Assembly: GCA_964483155.1 (NCBI GenBank)
Contig: CAZAAC010000006.1
Span: 1-64,000 of the forward strand
From: JAAYYM01 sp964483155
Lineage (GTDB): Bacteria; Bacillota; Clostridia; Lachnospirales; Lachnospiraceae
Direction of reading: 5' to 3'
Length of the DNA: 64,000 nt
Shown here one piece after another: positions 45,218 through 54,386 of this stretch; positions within the stretch are counted from its first letter, which is position 1; each line of letters opens with the position of its first letter. The translations under genes were made by a program, and so were the position numbers. Under the pieces are notes generated by a model, which was not told the DNA's origin, made no database searches, and worked only from the letters and a program-made list of their open reading frames with translations.

Positions 45218-46471
45218 TTATTCTCCCATTGCCTCTTTCATTAAATCAATTGCTGCTTCCAACTGATTATCCTCTTTGTTTTCCTTATATGCTTCTACAT
45301 CAAATTCCATTTCTACATCTGGTTCAATGCCTACTCCATGGATATCATTTCCTTTTGGCGTGAAATATTTCGAAATCGTCACCTTGACACCAGTTCCATC
45401 GCCTAGTGGAATAACCTGTTGCACAATTCCTTTTCCAAAGGTAGTGGTTCCCAGTAAAGTCCCAGTCTCAAAGTCCTTGATACTTCCTGCCAGAATCTCA
45501 GCAGCACTTGCCGAGTTACCATTTACCAAAACTACCATTGGTAATTGAAATACTTGTGCGGCATCTGTCTCAAATTCTTTTCTGATACCATATTTGTCTT
45601 CTGTATATACAACCAGGCCTTCTGGTAAAAGCATGTCGGCGATTTCTACAACCGTACTCAGATTTCCTCCGGGATTGTCGCGCAAATCCAAAACTACTGA
45701 TTCCATCCCCTCTTCTAGAAGTGCTTTCACTGCCTCCTCAAACTGAGGCACTGTAATATCATCAAATTCCATTATAGAAATATATCCTACATTGCCCTCT
45801 TTCATTTCATAATCTACTGTTGGCGTCTCGATTTCTCTGCGCTCCAAAGAAAAAGTCAACAGCTCACTTTCTCCTTCCCGCCCAATCGTAACTTCCACCT
45901 GCGTCCCTTCTGGTCCGCGAATTTTTGTAGCAACTATCGTTACATCATCTTTTGAAATATCTTCACCATCTACTTCCACAATAACATCACCGGCGAGTAT
46001 TCCTGCTTCCTCCGCTGGTGAATCTGGAATCGGCTTAATTACTAAAATTGCTCCTGTATCCTCATTCTCCTGCAAATACATACCTACACCAAAATAGGTA
46101 CCTTCTGAGCTTTCAACCATTTGGTCATATTCTTCTTTTGTGTAATAGGTAGAATAAGGATCTCCGAGTCCAGATACATAACCAGCATACAATCCCTCGA
46201 CTAAGTCTTCCTCTACTACTTCATCTTTATAGTATGTGTCAATCATCTTCTTGATTTTTGACAGTTTTTCTTCCACTGCACTCCAGTTAATCTCCCCTGT
46301 ATCAGTCGTATACGAAAAATCAGCTTCCCGAGGCGACGCTAACGTATAAAAACTCCAGCCTAATACACTTAGAGCAATTCCAGTAACCAGACCCATTACT
46401 AAGCCAATTAGCAGACTTCTATTCTTTTCTTTCCTAACATTTATTCCTTTTTCCATTTCACTCTCATTCAT
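45218..46471 (-). CDS. ctpA: C-terminal processing peptidase, S41 family
   Basis: A 417-residue protein with an N-terminal membrane segment ([20 protein letters not shown]), a PDZ domain at about 130-210 ([18 protein letters not shown]), and the S41 catalytic core: [20 protein letters not shown] with the nucleophile serine, and [13 protein letters not shown] with the general-base lysine. An outer-face serine protease of the CtpA/CtpB type that trims wall enzymes or signalling proteins. It lies between an EnvC-like gene and uvrB, an order common in Clostridia. Confidence 0.94.
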   Translation of the reverse strand: MNESEMEKGINVRKEKNRSLLIGLVMGLVTGIALSVLGWSFYTLASPREADFSYTTDTGEINWSAVEEKLSKIKKMIDTYYKDEVVEEDLVEGLYAGYVSGLGDPYSTYYTKEEYDQMVESSEGTYFGVGMYLQENEDTGAILVIKPIPDSPAEEAGILAGDVIVEVDGEDISKDDVTIVATKIRGPEGTQVEVTIGREGESELLTFSLERREIETPTVDYEMKEGNVGYISIMEFDDITVPQFEEAVKALLEEGMESVVLDLRDNPGGNLSTVVEIADMLLPEGLVVYTEDKYGIRKEFETDAAQVFQLPMVVLVNGNSASAAEILAGSIKDFETGTLLGTTTFGKGIVQQVIPLGDGTGVKVTISKYFTPKGNDIHGVGIEPDVEMEFDVEAYKENKEDNQLEAAIDLMKEAMGE

Positions 46472-46491
46472 TTTGTTTCATCTCCAATACA

Positions 46492-47712
46492 CTATTTTAT
46501 ATAATTCCATGGGCTAACATAACCACCGTTCAGACGCACACCGAAGTGCAAATGTGGTCCCGTACTTCTGCCCGTTGATCCTACCTTCGCAATCTGCTCC
46601 CCTTTGACCACCATAGTACCCTCTGAAACGAGCAAGGCAGATGCATGCATATAAATAGTATACAAACTGTCTCCGTGATCAATCATAATATAATTTCCCA
46701 TCGTTGAGGAGTACGATGCTGCAACTACTTTTCCGTCATATGCAGCAAGTATTCTCGTTCCACTCGGAGAGGCTAAATCGATACCATTATGAAACTGTTG
46801 AACCCCGAGTGTAGGGTGCATCCTCATTCCATAATCATCTGATATTCTCGTATAGTCTGGCGCTGGCCATTTGAACTGTCCTCCATCATATGAGATCGCA
46901 CTTTTATTTTCTTCCAGCAACCTTTTTTTCTCAGCAGCAATCGTAGCCTCTAATTCCTTAATAGCTGCATCCTGCACTGCTATTTCAGCCGCATATTCCT
47001 TTACTGCCTGCTCTTTATTTCCGATATCTGATTCATATAGTACGATTTCACTTTCCTTTGTACTGATCAGATCCTCTACCCCTGCTTGTTCCTCTGCGAT
47101 GCTTTCTTTTACCTGCTCAAGCTCTTGCTGTTCCTTTTCTAACTGCTCCTTAGCGTTTGCAACTTCCTCTTTTACTGCGATATATTCCTCCAGCATATCC
47201 CTATCATATTCAGATATTTTTTTTATAAACTCCGATTTATTCAGAAAATCTGCAAAAGATTCTGCCGACAACAACATTTCCATGTATGATGTATCACCCT
47301 TCTCATACATGAATTTTATTCTTTTTTTCATAGCCTCATATTGCTGTTTTTCGGTTTCTTCCGCTTCATTAAGCGCTTTTTTTGTTGTTTCAATCTCTGC
47401 TTCCTTTTCGGCAAGCATAGTATTTAGTTCTTCTATTTTTTGCGTTAATTCAGCAAGGTTTTCATCCAACTGTGTCACATAATTTTCAAGATTATTTTTT
47501 GCAGTTTCTAAACTGTTTAAAAGCTGCTTGATCGTTGAAAGTCCAGTCTGCAGATTCTTCTTATTCTTCTGCGCCTCATCTACTGCTTTCGTGCTCTCTT
47601 CAATAAGGTCATTTGTAAGCGATGCACGCACAACAAGCGGCATCGCTGCCGCTGTTAGTAGTTGTATCAATATCATTGTAAAAATTACAATGAATCCTTT
47701 TATCCTTTTCAC
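46492..47712 (-). CDS. EnvC-like murein hydrolase activator / M23 peptidase with coiled coil
   Basis: About 406 residues. A signal peptide (GFIVIFTMILIQLLTAAAMP) is followed by a coiled coil of about 220 residues rich in E, K and Q. A LytM/M23 domain closes it: FHNGIDLASPSGTRIL, YIMIDHGDSLYTIYMHAS and GRSTGPHLHFGVRLNG. The first block has H-x3-D and the last HLH, so zinc ligands look intact, unlike the degenerate LytM of true EnvC. A GTG at 47712 ten bases after AAGGGG is the likely start; the TTG at 47721 is too close to it. It follows ftsX, whose extracellular loop is expected to bind the coiled coil. Confidence 0.92.
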   Translation of the reverse strand: MKRIKGFIVIFTMILIQLLTAAAMPLVVRASLTNDLIEESTKAVDEAQKNKKNLQTGLSTIKQLLNSLETAKNNLENYVTQLDENLAELTQKIEELNTMLAEKEAEIETTKKALNEAEETEKQQYEAMKKRIKFMYEKGDTSYMEMLLSAESFADFLNKSEFIKKISEYDRDMLEEYIAVKEEVANAKEQLEKEQQELEQVKESIAEEQAGVEDLISTKESEIVLYESDIGNKEQAVKEYAAEIAVQDAAIKELEATIAAEKKRLLEENKSAISYDGGQFKWPAPDYTRISDDYGMRMHPTLGVQQFHNGIDLASPSGTRILAAYDGKVVAASYSSTMGNYIMIDHGDSLYTIYMHASALLVSEGTMVVKGEQIAKVGSTGRSTGPHLHFGVRLNGGYVSPWNYIK

Positions 47713-47740
47713 CTTAATCAAACCCCTTAGTCTAATTACG

Positions 47741-48640
47741 CTATACTCTCAAATGCTTTCTCACCGTCGAAAAGCTTCCGAAAAATCCTATGCCAACCCC
47801 CATGGCAATCGAAATCGGAATTAGAGTAGAAAATACTTCTTCTACTGATAAAAATCTTAATATATCAGACAGCACTGTAAATTTCTCAGTTGCATATGCA
47901 ATAACATTATTGTATATATAGTAAACTGCAATTAAAGGCATCGTCGAACCGATAATGCCGATGACGATTCCTTCTATTACAAATGGCGCTCTAACAACAA
48001 AATCTTTTGCCCCTATTAATTTCATAATCGATATTTCTTCTTTTCTTACTGAAATACCAATTGTAACAGTATTGCTAATTAAGAAAATAGATACCGCCAG
48101 CAAAATAAAGATGATACCAGCTGAAACATAACCAATCAGGATATTTACATTTGATAATGCATCTGCAGTGATATCAGATCTGTTTACCGTTCTGACACCC
48201 TCCAGCGACTCAAGATATTGTACAAGTGTTGACTGTCTTGAGACATCCTTCATATAAATCTCATAGTTTGATGCATCCTCCAGAGGATTGTCATTTTCAA
48301 ATCCGTCCGCATACTCTCCTAAATACTCTTCCTTAAAAGACTCCCATGCCTCGTCTGCAGAAATGTAATTTACCTGCGAAACCTCTTCCCTGCTCTTTAT
48401 TTCTTCTCCGATTTCTTTAATCTTTTCATCCGTGATTCCTTCATCAAAGAAAACTGTAATGGCAACGCCGGATTGTGCCTCACGCACAATATACTGAAAG
48501 TTTACAATAACTGCATAGAACAATCCAAACAGAAAAATACAGGAGGATATTGTTGCAATAGAGGCAAGAGAAAATACTTTATTCCTAAATATATTTTTTA
48601 ATCCTTGTTTAAAGGTATACATTAATGTACTAATCCTCAT
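47741..48640 (-). CDS. ftsX: Cell division protein FtsX
   Basis: A 299-residue protein with four membrane segments and a large extracytoplasmic loop between the first two (about residues 45-165). GLKNIFRNKVFSLASIATIS at the N-terminus, then EISIMKLIGAKDFVVRAPFV, the FtsX-type permease signature, near residue 205. With FtsE it forms a transporter-like machine that activates a wall hydrolase during division. The ATG lies ten bases inside ftsE. Confidence 0.95.
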   Translation of the reverse strand: MRISTLMYTFKQGLKNIFRNKVFSLASIATISSCIFLFGLFYAVIVNFQYIVREAQSGVAITVFFDEGITDEKIKEIGEEIKSREEVSQVNYISADEAWESFKEEYLGEYADGFENDNPLEDASNYEIYMKDVSRQSTLVQYLESLEGVRTVNRSDITADALSNVNILIGYVSAGIIFILLAVSIFLISNTVTIGISVRKEEISIMKLIGAKDFVVRAPFVIEGIVIGIIGSTMPLIAVYYIYNNVIAYATEKFTVLSDILRFLSVEEVFSTLIPISIAMGVGIGFFGSFSTVRKHLRV

Positions 48641-49316
48641 CTATATACTCACCCTTCTCTTCATCGCTCACAATCATTCCCTTTTTCACTGTTATTACTC
48701 TTTTCCGCATGGCATTTACGATTTCCCTGTTATGCGTAACAACAAGTACCGTAGTACCTCTTTTATTGATTTCTTCCAACAGCTTCATAATCTCCCATGA
48801 GTTACGTGGATCCAGATTACCTGTTGGTTCATCCGCCAACAAAATCGGAGGATTGTTTACAAGCGCTCTTGCAAGCGCAACCCTCTGCTGTTCTCCACCT
48901 GACAATTGCTTGGGTTTTGCTTTATATTTCTCAGCTAATCCTACTAAAGACAGCATTGCAGGTACATTTTTTCTGATCTGTCTGGTGGGTATTTCCACAA
49001 CGCGCTGTGCAAATGCAACATTTTCATATACATTTCTATCCTTCAGCAACCGGAAATCCTGAAATACAACCCCTATATTCCTGCGGAATTTAGGTATTTT
49101 TCTTCTTTTTAGTTTATTCAGTTCGCACCCATTTACCGTTATATGTCCTGTCGTCGGCGTTAGTTCTCTAAGCAGTAATTTGATTAATGTGGATTTCCCC
49201 GATCCACTATCTCCTACGATAAAGACAAACTCACCCTTATTAATTTGCAGGCTTACACAATTTAGTGCTGGTGCACCAGTCGAATAAGATTTACTTACGC
49301 CCTCCATTTTAATCAT
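48630..49316 (-). CDS. ftsE: Cell division ATP-binding protein FtsE
   Basis: About 228 residues. Walker A FIVGDSGSGKSTLIKLLL, Q-loop VVFQDFRLL, signature LSGGEQQRVALARALV, Walker B ILLADEPTGNLDPRNSW and the H-loop VVTHNREIV are complete. RRNIGVVFQDFRLLKDRNVYENVAFA is diagnostic of FtsE. The C-terminal KGMIVSDEEKGEYIDED tail is acidic. AGGAG seven bases before the ATG at 49316 decides the start. It is followed by overlapping ftsX. Confidence 0.95.
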   Translation of the reverse strand: MIKMEGVSKSYSTGAPALNCVSLQINKGEFVFIVGDSGSGKSTLIKLLLRELTPTTGHITVNGCELNKLKRRKIPKFRRNIGVVFQDFRLLKDRNVYENVAFAQRVVEIPTRQIRKNVPAMLSLVGLAEKYKAKPKQLSGGEQQRVALARALVNNPPILLADEPTGNLDPRNSWEIMKLLEEINKRGTTVLVVTHNREIVNAMRKRVITVKKGMIVSDEEKGEYIDED

Positions 49317-49349
49317 TACATCACTCCTCTGCACTACTACTATCTATTA

Positions 49350-50438
49350 TCAATAATCAAAGTTCTCCATATATTTCATATACTTTACCACCATTAACGC
49401 AATTTTAAAAGTAATTGCATCTTCAAACACTCTCAAATCAAGTCCTGTACTTTTTTGAAGCTTGTCCAAACGATAAACCAACGTATTTCTATGTATGTAT
49501 AGTTGTCTGCTCGTCTCTGAAACATTAAGGCTGTTCTCAAAAAACTTATTAATCGTAGCCAGTATCTCCTCATCAAAATCATCTGGCGATTTGTTATCAA
49601 ATATTTCTTTGATGAACATCTTACATAAAGGAATCGGCAGCTGGTAGATCAGTCTCCCTATTCCGAGTTCACTATATGCAATTACATCTCTTTCGCTGAA
49701 AAAAATCTTTCCCACATCGAGTGCCATCTTTGCTTCTTTATAAGAACGGCTGACTTCTCGTATCTCATTAATAATGGTACCATACGAAACATGTACACCC
49801 GCTTGTGCATTTGATGCAAATAGATTCATTATCATGCGAGCGGTTTTATGAACCTCTTCATACGAATCAGAATCTGATAATTCTTTTACCACGATAATGT
49901 CTTTTTCATCTACTGCCGTAATAAAATCTTTTACCCTCGCGCTGAAAAGCCCACGGATACTCTCAAGTGCATTGTTATCCTTTTCATTTAAGGTTTCTAC
50001 TATCAGAACAGCTCTTCTGACATCAGTTTCAATATGGAGCTTCTTTGAACGGTTATAAATATCAACCAGCAAAAGATTATCAAGTAAAAGATTCTTCACA
50101 AAGTTGTCCTTATCAAATCGTTCTTTATAAGCCACTAAAAGAGTCTGAATCTGAAATGCTGCAATCTTACCCACCATAAAGGAATCATCACTACCACCTC
50201 TTGTGACCAAAATGTATTCCAGCTGTTGATCATCAAATACTTTAAAAAATAAATAACCTTGTATTTCCTGACTATCTGCTACAGATGCCCCAAAACTGTC
50301 TATCACCTTTTCAAAATTTAATGTCTCTGAAAATGTGGACGCCAATGTCTTTCCTTCTTCGTCAATAATACACAAGTCATTTCTTGTAATAGCCTTCAAT
50401 CCATCGATTGTGTTTTGAAGGATTTGATTAGAAATCAT
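49350..50438 (-). CDS. CdaR/PucR-type transcriptional regulator
   Basis: About 362 residues. The C-terminus is the PucR helix-turn-helix: NKFFENSLNVSETSRQLYIH and RNTLVYRLDKLQKSTGLDLR. The middle resembles the GGDEF-like domain of these regulators (ARMIMNLFASNAQAGVHVSY, YKEAKMALDVGKIFF). The N-terminus, with DLCIIDEEGKTLAST, looks like a small sensing domain. Family members usually respond to sugar acids or purines; the ligand here is unknown. AAAGGAG eight bases before the ATG at 50438 decides the start. It sits 33 bases before ftsE on the same strand, so it may be co-transcribed with the division genes. Confidence 0.87.
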   Translation of the reverse strand: MISNQILQNTIDGLKAITRNDLCIIDEEGKTLASTFSETLNFEKVIDSFGASVADSQEIQGYLFFKVFDDQQLEYILVTRGGSDDSFMVGKIAAFQIQTLLVAYKERFDKDNFVKNLLLDNLLLVDIYNRSKKLHIETDVRRAVLIVETLNEKDNNALESIRGLFSARVKDFITAVDEKDIIVVKELSDSDSYEEVHKTARMIMNLFASNAQAGVHVSYGTIINEIREVSRSYKEAKMALDVGKIFFSERDVIAYSELGIGRLIYQLPIPLCKMFIKEIFDNKSPDDFDEEILATINKFFENSLNVSETSRQLYIHRNTLVYRLDKLQKSTGLDLRVFEDAITFKIALMVVKYMKYMENFDY

Positions 50439-50664
50439 TTTCTTCACTCCTTTGCAATGAAGCAATTTTCACAAAACAAATTGCCACCTCTTTTATGGTT
50501 TTACGATTACTTATCTCATATTTTAATACATACCAACAAAAAAAGAAAGGTTTATTATGAAATATTTATGCAATTTTTTCCTTTTTTTATTGTTTTATGG
50601 ATACAATTTGCTATACAATCTATACAATAAGATTAGTTTCATCTCCGCGCGTTTATAAATGAGA

Positions 50665-50703
50665 AAGGAATGTCTATTCCTTAACAGGTTTCCGGCATTC
50701 CTT
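50665..50703 (-). terminator. Possible weak terminator after the GT26-like gene
   Basis: AAGGAATG (50665-50672) and CATTCCTT (50696-50703) form a perfect eight-base inverted repeat with a 23-base loop just past the stop at 50709. There is no strong T-run, so this is tentative. The remaining sequence between 50439 and 50664 shows nothing I can assign. Confidence 0.3.
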
Positions 50704-50708
50704 ACTGT

Positions 50709-51398
50709 TTATGAATCTTTTTGCTTTCGATTGTTTTCATATTTAGAAACCATTCTTCTAAAAACTGTATTCTCTATCAATTTACTCAGTCGGTTAAATT
50801 TTAAACCTGTTGTATTTTCCTTCATTACAAAAGAATTCTCTAGTGCCAGCCATATTTTTGCATTAATTTTATTTTTGTTTTCATACACGAACTGCTCTTG
50901 CTTTGGTGATAACAGTCTCGAAATTACAACATCAGGTGTCACACTGTTAATATCATTTATAATTGCATTAACATCTCCTGCCAGGTTTTCAAAAACATAC
51001 GTGCCCACAATTTTAATGCCCTTTGCATTTGCCTGCAAAAATGCAAGTGCTGCTTTCAGTGTGTCTTCTGTCTCAGTCAATAAAAATAACGTCTTTTGCT
51101 CATTTGATAAACGTTTCAGAAACTCCCTGTAAAAGATACTATTCTCTACTTCTTTGATTCTGTTCCTGTTCGTGATTCCCGCAGCATGCAAGATCTCGAC
51201 CGAAATTGGAATAGTAAGATCCATGGCCTCAAGCCATAGCTTAAGATTAGAATTTTCACCAGCACTCAATAAAATATCAGTAGACAAAAAACCAACCGTG
51301 TCTAATCTGGAATTATTTAGGTATTGTCCTGTCAATCGAAGGGCTTCCTTTACAGAATAGTCTCTAAGTTCCAGTCCTAGCATTTTCATTTTTCTCAT
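50709..51398 (-). CDS. WecG/TagA/CpsF-like (GT26) glycosyltransferase
   Basis: About 229 residues, the usual length. KMLGLELRDYSVKEALRLTG at the N-terminus, VGFLSTDILLSAGENSNLKL, then PISVEILHAAGI (the P-G-V-H-like acceptor region in altered form), and SRLLSPKQEQFVYENKNKI, which keeps the PKQE motif of GT26. The family transfers N-acetylmannosamine or glucose to undecaprenyl-linked GlcNAc. The canonical aspartate/threonine of the N-terminal active site is hard to place, so activity is uncertain. AAGGT before the ATG at 51398 decides the start. Confidence 0.72.
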   Translation of the reverse strand: MRKMKMLGLELRDYSVKEALRLTGQYLNNSRLDTVGFLSTDILLSAGENSNLKLWLEAMDLTIPISVEILHAAGITNRNRIKEVENSIFYREFLKRLSNEQKTLFLLTETEDTLKAALAFLQANAKGIKIVGTYVFENLAGDVNAIINDINSVTPDVVISRLLSPKQEQFVYENKNKINAKIWLALENSFVMKENTTGLKFNRLSKLIENTVFRRMVSKYENNRKQKDS

Positions 51399-51441
51399 TT
51401 GGTTTACCTTCTCATCATGCACTCTCTCCCGCACCCACATC

Positions 51442-51470
51442 AGTATAACAAAAATACACTTTTATTTCAA
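51442..51470 (-). promoter_or_regulatory. Sigma-A-type promoter for the GT26-like gene
   Basis: Minus-strand TTGAAA (51465-51470), 17 bases, TATACT (51442-51447), 44 bases before the ATG. Confidence 0.68.
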
Positions 51471-51533
51471 TAAGAAGTAATATATACTGTTAATAAATAA
51501 GTATTTTGTACTGATGAAAGGTTGACGCATATC

Positions 51534-52910
51534 ATGCATAAAATAAAAAAAGACTCTTTTATTGCATATTTTCTAGTACTAATTGGTACTATAATATATT
51601 GTTCCCTGATTTTTAATGATAATGTCTGGTTAGATGAAGCATTTACTGCGACTCTAATCCGAACGGATTTCATGGATGTCATAACACGCTCTATGCAGGA
51701 CACCCTGCCACCGCTCTATAATATACTCTTAAAACTAATGACAGATATATGGGGTTATCATATTACCGTTATGAAAATCACTTCCGTCCTTCCGATGGTC
51801 TTTACCATGCTACTCGGTGCGACCACCATCAGACGACGCTTTGGCAATCTTGCCTCTTATCTTTTTATTATTTGTTTATTTACCATGCCCTATCTTCTTT
51901 TCTACGGGGTAGAAATACGTATGTATAGCTGGGGTTTCTTTTTCGCTACGGGAAGCGGTATCTTTGCCTATGAAGCCGTAAAAAACAGCTGTCGTAAAAA
52001 CTGGATTCTATTCACACTACTTAGCTTAGGCGCAGGCTATACGCACCATTTTGCTTTTGTCACTGTTGGCTTTGTCTATCTGTTTTTATTGCTTTATTAC
52101 ATTATTGCAGAGCGCGAACACATAAGAAGATGGTTCATCTGCCTGGGTGCAACTGCTGTTTTTTATCTGCCCTGTCTTATTGTTACACTGCATCAGCTTA
52201 AATCTGTCAGTGGTTATTTTTCAATGCCTGATGTTGATTTGACTGTTTTTATAAAGTATATGCGTTATCCTTTTACTGTCGGCAATATCTTTGCCTCTAT
52301 CGCACTTTTAGGTCTGATTCTATTGTTATTACTTCGTTTTTTCCTAAATAAGCATCGCACGTTAAATGACTGGTATGCTTTGTGCTGTTTCACTATTTAC
52401 TATGGCGTATTATGTTTTGGAACCATTATTTCTAAAATCATGACCGCTAATATATTTGTAGATCGCTATCTTTTCTTTGCCTTTGGATTGATATGGCTGT
52501 TTTTTGCAATAGAAGTATCTACATTACACAAGCAATATCTTGCGATTATACTTATTTTTGTTTTGACAGCCGGTACAATCGGCTATGTGGCAGAATGGAA
52601 GCTCGAATATGTGACTGGTACAGAGACTATGCTTAACTTTTTAGATAATAGCATTGAAACAGAGGATGGTGTGATTTCATTCGAAGATGCCGAACAGATT
52701 GGTACCTGTCTGGCCTTTTACTATCCAGAGTTACAGTATGTTGCAGTAGAAAATGTGGCACAGATCCAAAATAAGATCTGGTGTGTTGTGACCGAAGATT
52801 TTGAAACTGATTTTGAAACTTTTTTAGAAAAGGGCTATACAGCAGAATTTCAAGGGGATTTTCGATTTGATCGTTATGAATATAAGCTATATCTTCTGAC
52901 CAAAGACTAA
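51534..52910 (+). CDS. GT39-like membrane glycosyltransferase (PMT/ArnT fold)
   Basis: About 458 residues with around eleven membrane segments. The first loop has FNDNVWLDEAFTATLIR, with the D-E pair typical of PMT/ArnT catalytic loops, then DTLPPLYNILLKLMTDIWG; this L-D-E-A...P-P-L-Y layout is characteristic of GT39/DUF2723-type enzymes. The C-terminal 90 residues are soluble. It would move a sugar from polyprenyl phosphate to an outer-face acceptor. The ATG at 51534 has AAAGG 12 bases upstream, a weak site; a TTG at 51522 is too close to that site. It diverges from the GT26-like gene. Confidence 0.8.
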   Translation: MHKIKKDSFIAYFLVLIGTIIYCSLIFNDNVWLDEAFTATLIRTDFMDVITRSMQDTLPPLYNILLKLMTDIWGYHITVMKITSVLPMVFTMLLGATTIRRRFGNLASYLFIICLFTMPYLLFYGVEIRMYSWGFFFATGSGIFAYEAVKNSCRKNWILFTLLSLGAGYTHHFAFVTVGFVYLFLLLYYIIAEREHIRRWFICLGATAVFYLPCLIVTLHQLKSVSGYFSMPDVDLTVFIKYMRYPFTVGNIFASIALLGLILLLLLRFFLNKHRTLNDWYALCCFTIYYGVLCFGTIISKIMTANIFVDRYLFFAFGLIWLFFAIEVSTLHKQYLAIILIFVLTAGTIGYVAEWKLEYVTGTETMLNFLDNSIETEDGVISFEDAEQIGTCLAFYYPELQYVAVENVAQIQNKIWCVVTEDFETDFETFLEKGYTAEFQGDFRFDRYEYKLYLLTKD

Positions 52911-52935
52911 AGTTCACGGCACTTTTTGCCGATAT
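52908..52935 (+). promoter_or_regulatory. yjfB: Sigma-D (sigma-28, motility) promoter of yjfB
   Basis: TAAA (52908-52911), 16 bases, then GCCGATAT (52928-52935), an exact match to the flagellar sigma factor -10 and a full match to its -35. The TAAA overlaps the TAA stop of the upstream gene. The yjfB ATG follows at 52990. Confidence 0.88.
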
Positions 52936-52989
52936 GATAACATAGACTATTTTTCCATTTTGTAGTGGAAGCCGAAAGGAGGTTTTGTT

Positions 52990-53166
52990 ATGGATATACC
53001 TGCATTATCTATGTATATGGCACAATCGCAGACACTAAGTAGCGTAGGGATTGCCGTTTTGGATCAGAGTCTTGAAACCACGAAGGACATGGGAAATGAC
53101 GTAGCAAAATTGCTCGAACAATCTGTAAACCCTGATCTCGGAGGCACTATCGATATTTCTCTATAG
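52990..53166 (+). CDS. yjfB: YjfB family putative motility protein
   Basis: A 58-residue protein: MDIPALSMYMAQSQTLSSVG at the N-terminus, then AVLDQSLETTKDMG and a C-terminal PDLGGTIDISL, matching the small YjfB family (M-DI--LS...Q...V-IAVLK-...lG--IDI-). Known members are annotated as putative motility proteins without an assigned mechanism. AAAGGAGG seven bases upstream is a very strong ribosome site. Sigma-D-type control agrees with a flagellar role. Its stop overlaps the stop of the convergent CPBP gene by six bases. Confidence 0.88.
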   Translation: MDIPALSMYMAQSQTLSSVGIAVLDQSLETTKDMGNDVAKLLEQSVNPDLGGTIDISL

Positions 53167-54111
53167 TTTTATTTCCGTATATATTATGATTCCAACACAG
53201 ATTAACACAGATAAGATTAAGGACAAGGAGATAAACTGTGGTCTTTCTTCCGTGCTTTCTACCTCAATCTTTTCCTGTTTGCTGAAAATCTGGTGCAAAT
53301 GCTCCCCATTTCCTTCATGCTTGGCAATCCATACTAGTACGCACGCCGCCAATGAGCCCATGATAACCGATAGGATCAGAAGCACCCCTATCATCGGATA
53401 GATAATCGTAGAAATATCCATGTCCGCATACATGCTTTCCAATCCACCTGCCGCATCTGTCATACGTTCTGACAAAAACATCATTATTACATTGTGGGAA
53501 TTAATAACTGCATGAACGATAATAGACGCCCATATACTCCCGGTTGCTTCAACCGTCAAAGCAAAAGCAAATCCCAGCACCATAGCATAACCAAACTGAT
53601 TAAAATTCATATGCATTAATCCAAACAGTACCGCGGATAAGACTGCCGCTACCAGTAATCTGCCACTCTTCTTGTAACCGCTGAAAATGATGCCTCTGAA
53701 AATAAATTCCTCACAGAACGGTCCAAACAGTCCTATAATCAGTAGCATGACAGGTAATGGATACGCTAAAATCTCTTTTGAACTTTCAAGCAAAATATTA
53801 TCTGTGACTAATAATGACAATGCATTTACAAATGCACCAATGGGCATAATTAAATAAGAAAACAGAACCAGCATAAAAAATGTACCTGGTTTTATTTTCT
53901 TAAAGGGTATTATTTCTGTTATTCTTTCTTTAGAAAAAAGTAGGAAAATAATACCTGGTAAAATAATCGTCGTCTCACTGATGATTAGTGAGGGTAGTGT
54001 CCCGATTTCGATTCCATTCTCTGATAAAGCCGAGAATAAAACAACTATTCCCACATATGCTAAAATAATATATAGGAATAGTCTGCTTGTTTTTTTAACT
54101 ACATTTTTCAT
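53161..54111 (-). CDS. CPBP family intramembrane metalloprotease
   Basis: A 316-residue protein with about eight membrane segments. GPFCEEFIFRGIIFSGY holds the EExxxR motif (motif 1), FGLMHMNFNQFGY the FxxxH motif (motif 2) and SIIVHAVINSHNV the HxxxN-like third motif, so the active site looks complete. CPBP (Abi/CAAX) proteases process membrane peptides or provide self-immunity to bacteriocins; the substrate is unknown. The start at 54111 has little ribosome-binding sequence and lies five bases after the previous stop, suggesting coupling. The C-terminal cytoplasmic segment ends with one more membrane helix. Confidence 0.88.
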   Translation of the reverse strand: MKNVVKKTSRLFLYIILAYVGIVVLFSALSENGIEIGTLPSLIISETTIILPGIIFLLFSKERITEIIPFKKIKPGTFFMLVLFSYLIMPIGAFVNALSLLVTDNILLESSKEILAYPLPVMLLIIGLFGPFCEEFIFRGIIFSGYKKSGRLLVAAVLSAVLFGLMHMNFNQFGYAMVLGFAFALTVEATGSIWASIIVHAVINSHNVIMMFLSERMTDAAGGLESMYADMDISTIIYPMIGVLLILSVIMGSLAACVLVWIAKHEGNGEHLHQIFSKQEKIEVESTEERPQFISLSLILSVLICVGIIIYTEIKL

Positions 54112-54116
54112 AAAAA

Positions 54117-54350
54117 TCAGCCATTCACCATAAAATGAACTAATCTGTCAATATCCTGTGGCTCATAAGCGATAATCTCAAGTTCATCGATTGTGCCGTC
54201 TGAAAAAATATTAGCCATAGAAACATATTGTGATAATTTGGATTTCAGATTCAATCTGTCTCCCTCGCCTGTTACTAGTTCTACTTTGCCTGCGCAACTG
54301 TCAATAACTTTGAAAAACTTTTCGATGTCTGTAATGTTCTGTACTTTCAT
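54117..54350 (-). CDS. Small hypothetical protein (77 aa)
   Basis: A soluble 77-residue protein, MKVQNITDIEKFFKVIDSCA to the end, with alternating helical and beta-like stretches (GKVELVTGEGDRLNLKSKL, IDELEIIAYEPQDIDRLVHF). AAAGGAG before the ATG and a codon pattern like its neighbours support a real gene. I do not recognise the family. It lies 37 bases downstream of ridA and five bases before the CPBP gene, so the three may be one unit. Confidence 0.7.
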   Translation of the reverse strand: MKVQNITDIEKFFKVIDSCAGKVELVTGEGDRLNLKSKLSQYVSMANIFSDGTIDELEIIAYEPQDIDRLVHFMVNG

Positions 54351-54386
54351 AATGATATACTCCTTTCGTTTTATAAGTATACTATA

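Noticed and set aside
46871..47482. 203-codon plus-strand frame antisense to the EnvC-like gene
   Set aside because: A serine-rich low-complexity shadow of the coiled-coil coding region, with no ribosome site or family signature.
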